Positions 7,017-12,927 of a DNA stretch of 12,927 bases are shown here, one piece after another. The notes beneath the pieces were generated by a model. It made no database searches and was not told the DNA's origin. It saw only the letters and a program-made list of their open reading frames with translations. The stretch is from Xanthomonas cassavae CFBP 4642 (GTDB lineage: Bacteria; Pseudomonadota; Gammaproteobacteria; Xanthomonadales; Xanthomonadaceae), in NCBI RefSeq assembly GCF_000454545.1, contig NZ_CM002139.1, positions 1,735,483-1,748,409 of the forward strand. Direction: 5' to 3'. Within the stretch, counting starts at the first letter, position 1; each line of letters starts with the position of its first letter. The position numbers and the translations under genes were made by a program.

Positions 7017-7541
7017 TCACTGCGCCTTGGCTTTGCGCGCCGCTTCGACCAGTCCGTCCAGCCAGTCCTGATGCCCGTTGATCATAGGGTTGGGCTTGGC
7101 GGCATGCAGTTCGGCAGCCGGTTTGCCCTTCTGGGTTTCCTGGGTGAGGATGCGCACGCGGCCGCCGTCGAGATCCTCGACCAGCCAGGCATGGTGTACG
7201 TCCAAGCGGTCGTCGGCATCGACTTCGCCCGACCAGCCATGCCAGGCCACGCGACCGGGCTGTCCGGCCGCCGGGGCGACGTATTCGTTGCACTGCGCCT
7301 CGACCGGGAAGCCGAAGGTCTCGAAATAGAAGCGGTTGCCGTCGGCCAGCAGCGGCCCCTTGCCGTCGTAAAAGCGCACGTTGGCCGAGTTGGCGTAGTA
7401 GGTCGGCCACTTGGCCGGTTCGGCCAGCAGTGGCCACGCCTCGGCGGCGCTCAGGCCGGCGACGATGACCTCGTTGGAGACGAAGTTCTCGGTGAAGCCC
7501 GGGACGTAGCCTTCGGGCCAGATGATGGCGTTCATGGTCAT
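7017..7541 (-). CDS. SRPBCC (START-like) domain protein
   Basis: Protein of 174 aa with the START/Bet v1 fold, which encloses a hydrophobic ligand pocket; such proteins act as cyclases, hydrolases or ligand carriers. Segments typical of the polyketide_cyc2-like group are FVSNEVIVAGLSAAEAWPLL (20-39, first strand and helix), PAKWPTYY (42-49), GNRFYFETFGFPVEAQ (68-83), the RVAWHGW strand (97-103) and HHAWLVED (116-123), ending in a long C-terminal helix (DWLDGLVEAARKAKAQ). No catalytic residues can be assigned and no signal peptide is seen. The ATG at 7541 follows AGGAG by seven bases; a second ATG two codons later is less well placed. It is the first gene after AT-rich element B, so it probably heads the second transcription unit. 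Confidence 0.88.
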   Translation of the reverse strand: MTMNAIIWPEGYVPGFTENFVSNEVIVAGLSAAEAWPLLAEPAKWPTYYANSANVRFYDGKGPLLADGNRFYFETFGFPVEAQCNEYVAPAAGQPGRVAWHGWSGEVDADDRLDVHHAWLVEDLDGGRVRILTQETQKGKPAAELHAAKPNPMINGHQDWLDGLVEAARKAKAQ

Positions 7542-7662
7542 GGAAACACTCCTGGAATCGTTGAGTAAGGCCGGTGCGGCTCGGTGCCGCCCTGCCGGCA
7601 GCACCGCAGGCACGCGGGCCTGGAAAGCCTTTCGGCACCACCGTTATGGTCGCGCGCGTCAA

Positions 7663-7715
7663 GAAATAAATCCAATCCTATATTTCTATTTTCAATATCA
7701 CACCATCTGATATCA
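7663..7715 (-). promoter_or_regulatory. AT-rich regulatory element B, upstream of the SRPBCC gene
   Basis: Second copy of the 53-bp element (38 of 53 identical to 3339-3391, about 26 % GC). It contains a 5-bp inverted repeat ATATT-N9-AATAT, centred within two bases of the dyad in element A. A 10-bp palindrome CTGATATCAG overlaps its far end (7707-7716 on the + strand). It starts 19 bases after the stop of the dienelactone hydrolase gene and lies about 120 bases before the SRPBCC start, a layout very like element A. A binding site for a shared dimeric activator is the simplest reading. Confidence 0.65.
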
Positions 7716-7734
7716 GGGCAGCTCATTGCACTAC

Positions 7735-8622
7735 TCAGCTCAGGTAGCGCCGGAACCAGGCCAGGGTGCGATCCCAGGCGAGCTTGGCGGCGGCCTCGTC
7801 GTAGCGTGGCGTGGAGTCGTTGTGGAATCCGTGGTTGGTGCCGGGATAAACATGGGCTTCATAGGTCTTGCCCGCCGCCTTCAACGCCGCCTCGTAGGCT
7901 GGCCAGGTGGCGTTGACGTTCGGGTCGGTCGCGGCGAAATGCAGCAGCAGCGGCGCCTTGATGCGCGGTACGTCCTCCGGCTTGGCCTGGCGGCCGTAGA
8001 ACGGCACCGCCGCGGCCAGTTCCGGATAAGCCACGGCCGCCGCGTTGGAGACACCGCCGCCGTAGCAGAAGCCGGTGACGCCGATCTTGTCGGTGGTCAG
8101 CTCGCTGGCCTGCAGGTACTCGATAGCGGAGAAGAGGTCATTCATCAGCTTCTGCGGATCGACCTGCTGCTGCAGCCGCCGGCCTTCCTCGTCGTTGCCC
8201 GGATAGCCGCCGACCGAACTCAGGCCGTCGGGCGCCAGCGCGACGAAGCCGGCCTTGGCCACGCGACGCGCCACGTCCTCGATGTAGGGATTCAGGCCGC
8301 GATTCTCGTGCACCACGACGACGCCGGGCACCCGACCGGAGGCTTTGGCCGGACGCACCTGGTAGCCGCGCACCTCGCCGTGACCGTTCGGCGAGGGATA
8401 GCGGATGTACTCTGCGTGGATGTCCGGATCGGTGAAGGCGATCTGCTGCGCCAGCGCGTAGTCCGGACTCAGCGAGGTCAGGATCGCGACAACGGTGAGG
8501 CCGCCGACGGCGAACTTCGCCGCGCGGTCGAGGAAGTCGCGCCGGCTCAGGCGCCCGTGCACGTAGCCGTCGTACAGCTCCAGTAGCTCGGAGTGGAAGT
8601 CCTTGGCGGTGAGTCGAGTCAT
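7735..8622 (-). CDS. yghX: YghX-type dienelactone hydrolase family protein, Tat-exported
   Basis: Alpha/beta hydrolase of 295 aa in the dienelactone hydrolase family, very similar from memory to E. coli YghX (shared blocks VVVVHENRGLNPYIEDVARR and GFCYGGGVSNAAAVAYPEL). The nucleophile is Cys186 in GFCYGGG; Asp233 (AATDPN) and His264 (GTNHGFHND) complete the triad, and Glu106 in VHENRG may match the activating glutamate of classical DLH. Residues 25-31 (LSRRDFL) with the hydrophobic stretch FAVGGLTVVAILTSL form a twin-arginine-like signal, so export of the folded protein to the periplasm is likely. The ATG at 8622 follows AGAGG by six or seven bases. It lies 34 bases after the tannase stop and is probably last in the first unit. 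The natural substrate is unknown; lactones or small esters are plausible. Confidence 0.93.
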   Translation of the reverse strand: MTRLTAKDFHSELLELYDGYVHGRLSRRDFLDRAAKFAVGGLTVVAILTSLSPDYALAQQIAFTDPDIHAEYIRYPSPNGHGEVRGYQVRPAKASGRVPGVVVVHENRGLNPYIEDVARRVAKAGFVALAPDGLSSVGGYPGNDEEGRRLQQQVDPQKLMNDLFSAIEYLQASELTTDKIGVTGFCYGGGVSNAAAVAYPELAAAVPFYGRQAKPEDVPRIKAPLLLHFAATDPNVNATWPAYEAALKAAGKTYEAHVYPGTNHGFHNDSTPRYDEAAAKLAWDRTLAWFRRYLS

Positions 8623-8656
8623 GTGCGCCTCTGGGTTGGTGGTGGTAAAGATGGCG

Positions 8657-10492
8657 CTATTGCGCCGCGGGTTCGTAGGGGTCGAAGAAATCGGCTCCGG
8701 CCCAGTCGGGCATGGCGAAGTCGATGGCCGGGCCACGCACGAAGCTCGACGCCTGGTTCTGGTCGCCCTTGCCATCCCAGGCTGCGACATGGGGCCACGG
8801 ATAGACCGGGCGACTGTGCTCGACCGCAGTTGCCGCGGCGGCCGTCGGGCCGAGCGCGGCGGCCTGTGCACCGGGCGTCATGGCCGGGCGCTGGCCCATG
8901 CCGCCAGGGCGGCCACTCGCGCCACGCGGCGCGCCGAAATCGCTGGCGGCGGCCTGCGCCGGCTGGCGCGCTTTGATCGCATCCAGCGCCGCACTGCCCT
9001 CGACCCAGGCCATCATCGGTGTCAGTAGGTCGATCTGGTGTGGCCCTTCGCCGTTGCTGCAGTGGTACATGCCAGGCAGGACGTACAGGCGCGCGAAGCT
9101 GTCGGTGCGTTCGGCGCCCATCAACTGCCGCACGGCCGTGTAGTAGGCGATGCTGTTGAGCGGCGAGATGTGCGGATCGGACCAACCGTGCCAGACGATC
9201 AGCTTGCCGCCCCTGCCGGCGAAGGCCGACAGATCGGGATTGGTGGCGTCGAACAGGCGGTGGCGCGCGCGCAGCCGATCGAAGGTGGCCAGGTCGAAAC
9301 GCATGTCGGCCAGGGTGAAGCCGGCCGGCGGATCGGTCTCGAAGGCCATGTTGCGCAGCACCGGCAGGCTGACCTTTTCGCTGAAGATCGTGTCGCTGGC
9401 CGACTGCGGCACGTAGACGCCGGCCCAGGCTAGTTCCGAGCCGGGCTGCGGCCCGCCGGCGGTCAGCGCCTTGCCGGTCGCGGCATCGCGCGGGCCGTCG
9501 TAGAACTTGCGTGCCACCTCCACCTCGGCCGCTGTCAGGCAAGCTGCGGTATCCGCCGCACCGGCCGGGCATTGCACCGTCGCCGGGTCGAAGCGGCACG
9601 CTAGCGGGTTGGCGATCAGTCCGTCTTTCAGACCGTCAAGCGTGTCGCAGGCGTCGAGCGCGCCCTGGTGCAGCATCGGCAGGCGGTCGGCCAACAGGAT
9701 CGGCTTGCCGTCGACGCCGGTGTTGGCGCGGGCCTGCCAAGCATGGAAGACGGCGTTCTGCGCCATGAAGTTCAGCGCACCGGCACCGGCGATGATGCCG
9801 TCGAAGTCGTCCGGGTAGCGCTGCGCCTCGATCAGCGCCTCGCGGCCACCGTCCGAGCAGCCGGTGAAATAGGCGTACTTTTGCGGCTGCCCGTAGAACG
9901 CCTGGATCAGCGCCTTGGCGGCGACCGCGGTCAGGTGCTGGGCGCGGTGGGCGAAATCGGCGCGCTTGGCCGGGTCCTGGCCGAATGAACCGTCCTGATC
10001 CTGGTGGCCCATGTCGGTGGCCGCCAGCACGAAGCCGCCGCTGTTCAACGGCGCGCAGCCGTCGGCGGCGCCGACGTTGCCGGCGATGCTGCCGCACAGG
10101 CCGCCACAACCGATTTGCAGGTAGCGCTGGGTCCAGCTTTTGGTCGGCAGCTGCACGGCGAAGTGGATCGCCGGAGCGAGCGTGCCTTCGACCGCGCAGA
10201 TCGACGTGCCGGACCGGTTGGTGGTCTCGACGGCGGCGGTGATGCGGCTGCCCGCTCCGCCGATGGCAGTCAGGTCGAAGCCGGCCAGATCGGCGCAGGC
10301 GGCCTTGGCCGTGACCACGCCGAGCGCGGCGGGGCCCACCTGGGGCCGGGCGGCGTTGGCCGCCGGCGCATCGGCGTTGGCCGTGACCGGCGGACGGGTG
10401 CAGCCTTGAAGTCCGAACGCCAGGGCCGTGACGAGCGCGATCAGCGTCAGTGCGGCGGGCGAAGAGCGGTTGCGTTTCGGAAGACTGGGCAT
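8657..10492 (-). CDS. tannase/feruloyl esterase family lipoprotein
   Basis: Secreted ester hydrolase of 611 aa, expected to cleave esters of phenolic acids (gallate, ferulate or similar). The ATG at 10492 is chosen because it gives a clean lipoprotein signal (PAALTLIALVTALAFGLQGC, lipid anchor Cys31) and has AGGA about nine bases upstream. An in-frame ATG at 10573, just after the methyltransferase stop, would bury the signal. The family's CS-D-HC motif is complete: Cys212-Ser213 in GCSDGG, Asp439 in WHGWSDPHI, His477-Cys478 in GMYHCSNGEGP. The lid segment CDTLDGLKDGLIANPLACRF (282-301) resembles the calcium-binding region of known members. An extra Ala/Gly/Arg-rich linker (about 510-558) separates the core from the usual C-terminal SRPVYPWPHVAAWDG element. 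The preference for gallate or ferulate cannot be read from the sequence. Confidence 0.92.
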   Translation of the reverse strand: MPSLPKRNRSSPAALTLIALVTALAFGLQGCTRPPVTANADAPAANAARPQVGPAALGVVTAKAACADLAGFDLTAIGGAGSRITAAVETTNRSGTSICAVEGTLAPAIHFAVQLPTKSWTQRYLQIGCGGLCGSIAGNVGAADGCAPLNSGGFVLAATDMGHQDQDGSFGQDPAKRADFAHRAQHLTAVAAKALIQAFYGQPQKYAYFTGCSDGGREALIEAQRYPDDFDGIIAGAGALNFMAQNAVFHAWQARANTGVDGKPILLADRLPMLHQGALDACDTLDGLKDGLIANPLACRFDPATVQCPAGAADTAACLTAAEVEVARKFYDGPRDAATGKALTAGGPQPGSELAWAGVYVPQSASDTIFSEKVSLPVLRNMAFETDPPAGFTLADMRFDLATFDRLRARHRLFDATNPDLSAFAGRGGKLIVWHGWSDPHISPLNSIAYYTAVRQLMGAERTDSFARLYVLPGMYHCSNGEGPHQIDLLTPMMAWVEGSAALDAIKARQPAQAAASDFGAPRGASGRPGGMGQRPAMTPGAQAAALGPTAAAATAVEHSRPVYPWPHVAAWDGKGDQNQASSFVRGPAIDFAMPDWAGADFFDPYEPAAQ

Positions 10493-10575
10493 GGATGGGA
10501 GTCCTTGTTTGTGCGGGCGGCCGATCGGTACGAAGCGGGAAACGAAAACAGCGATAACCCGGCGCGTCAGCATGG

Positions 10576-11184
10576 TTAGTACCGGCTGACCTCGATGCCG
10601 GTGCCCACTGGCAGCAGGACGCTTTTGATGCCGGGTTTGGCGCGGATCGCGCGACAGTAGGCCCGCACGTACTCGCTGCCGGGGCGGATCATGTTGTCGG
10701 CAACGATGATCGCGCCGGGATTGAGCTTGGGATAGAACGCCTCCAGGCACAGCACGTACAGATCCTTCCAGAGATCGACAAAGACGAAGTCGAGCTAGCC
10801 GGGCAGTTCGCCGATCATCCGCACCGCATCGCCGACCTTGAAGTCCACGTACGCGGCCAGACCGGCCTGTTCGGACATCACCCGCGCATGGGCCGACTTG
10901 TAGCCGTGCAATTCCATCGTCACCAGCCGCCCGCCGCTGGCACGTGCCGCCTCGGCCAGCCAGATGACCGAGTAGCCGACGGAGGTGCCCAGTTCCAGGA
11001 TGTTCGGCGCGTCGAGGCGTGCGGCCTGGATGCTGAGCAGTTGGCCGGTCTCCGTCCCGATGGCACGCATGCGCTGATCCTGTCCACCGTCGCGTCCACC
11101 AGGAGGCTCGACCCGGGGTTGGCCGCGCTCCTCGCGCATCCGGGCGTGGTACAGCTCCAGCACTTCGACGATCCGGGCATCCAT
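10576..11184 (-). pseudogene. SAM-dependent O-methyltransferase, interrupted by an in-frame TAG
   Basis: An intact version would be a 202-aa cytoplasmic class I methyltransferase of the catechol/caffeoyl-CoA OMT-like group, moving methyl from SAM to a hydroxyl group of a phenolic. Motif I is NILELGTSVGYS (61-72) and the second acidic residue is Glu91 (VTMELHGY). A TAG at codon 130 (10797-10795) follows MIGELPG. The same frame then continues with conserved family sequence: LDFVFVDLWKDLY, YPKLNPGAIIVADNMIRPGS and GTGIEVSRY. A single change such as GAG to TAG would explain it. The truncated 129-aa product lacks the metal/substrate region (Asp136 and Asp163-Asn164) and is unlikely to work. The ATG at 11184 lies 23 bases after the MDR stop. 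The stop TAA lies two bases before an ATG in the tannase frame. Confidence 0.82.
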
Positions 11185-11207
11185 GGGTCTGTCCTTCTCT
11201 GTAGGCG

Positions 11208-12209
11208 TCAGCGAACCTGCACCAGGGCTTTGCCGGAGAAGTTCCGGTGGCGCAGGTCTTCCAGCAACTGGGCCAGCTCGTCGAAGCCGCGGAGCACGCG
11301 CGCCTCCGCGTGCAGGCGTCCCTTGGCGATCTCGTACAGCATCCGTTCTCCGGCGGCGGTCAGGTGCTGCCAGGCCGTATCGTCGCCGTGCACATGCAAC
11401 GCACCTAAAGCCACCTCGTGCATCGACAGGGTCAGGTCGAATGGGGGGCACGGCCATCCGGGCACACGATCCTGGATGCACACCAGGTGGCCGTTGGACC
11501 GCAGCGCCGCGGCCATGCGTTGGGCATGATCGCCACTGACGGCATCGATCACTGCATGGAAACGCCGGCCGCCGTCCCAGGCGTGTCCATCGGCCAGCGG
11601 CCCGGCCGGGCATTCGCCCGCGCCCAGCGCGCGCAGCCGTTCGTGGTGACGGGCATGGGCCATCGCGCTGACCGCAAAACCGCGGGCCGAGGCCAGTTGC
11701 ACCAGGTACTGCCCGACCGCACCGCCGGCGCCGCTGACCAGCAGCGATTGTCCGGGCTGCACCGGCACCTTTTCGATCGCCAGCCAAGCGGTGAGCGCCG
11801 GGCACGGAATGCTGGCGGCCACCTCGAAGTCCAGCCTGTCGGGCAGCCGCATCAGCGCACGCGCAGCCACCGGCGCGTATTCGGCGAAACTGCCATGGCG
11901 GTGCAGGCTGGTGTGGTAGGCCACGCGGTGGCCGAGCCATTCGACGGGCACGCTTTCACCGACGGCCACCACCTCACCGGCGCCATCGACGCCAGGGATA
12001 TGGCCCGGCTGCCATTCGACCAGCCCGCCGCCGAGCGCCTTCCAATCCACCGGGTTCAGTCCGATCACGGCATTGCGCACTAGCACCTCAGCGGCCGCCG
12101 GCGGTTGCAGCGGCACCTGCTCCAGCGCCAGTTCCAGCGGTTCGGCGCTGCCCTGCCAGCGCCAGACGCGGTAGTGAGCGGGCAGAGAGGACAGGGATCC
12201 GTTGTGCAT
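11208..12209 (-). CDS. zinc-independent MDR-superfamily oxidoreductase (quinone oxidoreductase-like)
   Basis: NADPH-dependent oxidoreductase of 333 aa in the medium-chain dehydrogenase/reductase superfamily. Members without zinc reduce quinones or the C=C bond of enones. The N-terminal GroES-like domain carries GLNPVDWKALGG (50-61), where zinc alcohol dehydrogenases have a Cys ligand, and PGVDGAGEVVAVG (72-84). The cofactor domain has the glycine-rich loop SGAGGAVGQYLVQLA (159-173). The structural-zinc Cys cluster is absent. The ATG at 12209 has GGAGG about nine bases upstream; a GTG five codons earlier overlaps the ribosome binding site. It lies 15 bases after the VOC gene and 23 before the methyltransferase, so the three are co-transcribed. 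With the XenA-type enzyme it makes two predicted enone/quinone reductases in the cluster. Confidence 0.9.
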   Translation of the reverse strand: MHNGSLSSLPAHYRVWRWQGSAEPLELALEQVPLQPPAAAEVLVRNAVIGLNPVDWKALGGGLVEWQPGHIPGVDGAGEVVAVGESVPVEWLGHRVAYHTSLHRHGSFAEYAPVAARALMRLPDRLDFEVAASIPCPALTAWLAIEKVPVQPGQSLLVSGAGGAVGQYLVQLASARGFAVSAMAHARHHERLRALGAGECPAGPLADGHAWDGGRRFHAVIDAVSGDHAQRMAAALRSNGHLVCIQDRVPGWPCPPFDLTLSMHEVALGALHVHGDDTAWQHLTAAGERMLYEIAKGRLHAEARVLRGFDELAQLLEDLRHRNFSGKALVQVR

Positions 12210-12224
12210 GCGAGCCTCCTCCAC

Positions 12225-12725
<501 letters not shown>

Positions 12726-12791
12726 GGCGATAGCCTCTTGGCAAAAAACAATCTCCAGCGTAGGCGGATACGACCAATGTTTGATCTAATG

Positions 12792-12811
12792 AATCCTTAT
12801 TGATTCAATAA
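12792..12811. promoter_or_regulatory. AT-rich palindrome in the divergent intergenic region (element C)
   Basis: Contains the perfect 15-bp palindrome TTATTGATTCAATAA (12797-12811) directly preceded by AATCCT. Elements A and B also hold AATCCT followed by TCAATA on the + strand, with 14 and 12 bases between them; here the gap is 7. This places a related operator before the first - strand unit, between it and the start of a + strand gene. No convincing -35/-10 pair could be fixed. Confidence 0.5.
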
Positions 12812-12907
12812 AAGTTCCTGATTAGCCCCATCGCTCAGCCGGCAGTTGCAGGATTTGCGACGAGTCGGTTGGACAATGGTCCCACGTGAATACAACGCAG
12901 GTGGGAG

Positions 12908-12927
12908 ATGGGCATCAACATCGTGCA
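12908..12927 (+). CDS. possible start of a divergent gene (regulator?), cut by window edge
   Basis: An ATG at 12908 preceded by AGGTGG (12899-12904) opens a frame reading MGINIV up to the edge. Other starts (ATG 12876, GTG 12886) in the other two frames are also open to the edge but lack a ribosome binding site. A divergent gene next to an AT-rich palindrome fits a LysR-type regulator of the - strand cluster, but only six codons are visible, so the product is not identified. Confidence 0.3.

Noticed and set aside
7726..8586. 286-codon open frame on the + strand
   Set aside because: Antisense to the YghX-type hydrolase, which has a full triad and export signal; no motif is seen in the + frame.
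10493..10573. Start of the tannase at ATG 10573, two bases after the methyltransferase stop
   Set aside because: It would put 27 residues before the lipoprotein signal; the ATG at 10492 has its own ribosome binding site and gives a correct lipobox distance.
3660..10797. Programmed recoding (selenocysteine at TGA, pyrrolysine or suppressor reading of TAG) as the reason for the internal stops
   Set aside because: Two of the three genes also have frameshifts, the residues expected at the stops are ordinary (Trp or Glu), and no SECIS-like structure or family precedent was seen.

Overview
The window is GC-rich DNA whose genes mostly have good Shine-Dalgarno sequences. It looks like a gammaproteobacterial chromosome. 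The IS5-family transposase and the mix of catabolic genes suggest the Xanthomonadaceae/Lysobacterales, but this is an impression of style and not a measured result; a GC-rich beta- or other gammaproteobacterium is possible. No tRNA, rRNA or CRISPR array was seen.

Left part (1-2342), mobile DNA on the + strand. A P4-type tyrosine recombinase enters from the left edge with its catalytic domain intact. An IS5-family element of about 1232 bp (944-2175) follows directly. Its ends are imperfect inverted repeats flanked by TTA, and it sits inside the stop codon of the integrase. A genomic island boundary probably lies to the left of the window, and the catabolic genes may be its cargo.

Right part (2343-12725), eleven genes or gene remnants all on the - strand. 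Read in the direction of transcription they form three units. Unit 1 (12725 down to 7735): VOC/glyoxalase protein, zinc-free MDR oxidoreductase, O-methyltransferase (broken by a nonsense codon), lipoprotein tannase/feruloyl esterase, Tat-exported YghX-type dienelactone hydrolase. Unit 2 (7541 to 3405): SRPBCC protein, DJ-1/PfpI protein, XenA-type ene-reductase, exported YVTN beta-propeller (broken), small DUF606/YdcZ-type membrane protein (broken). Unit 3 (3206 to 2343): a beta-hydroxyacid dehydrogenase. Units 2 and 3 are each preceded by an AT-rich 53-bp element, and the two copies match at 38 of 53 positions. A related but shorter motif with a 15-bp palindrome lies in front of unit 1, where a gene on the + strand seems to start at the right edge. 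This layout suggests one regulator, perhaps the divergent gene, controlling the whole region.

Working model (inference): exported esterases release phenolic or lactone compounds. The cytoplasmic ene-reductase, MDR reductase, glyoxalase-like and DJ-1-like proteins and the hydroxyacid dehydrogenase then reduce or detoxify reactive carbonyls and quinones. Three of the eleven genes carry disabling lesions (three nonsense codons and two frameshifts in total). The pathway is therefore either decaying or the assembly contains errors.
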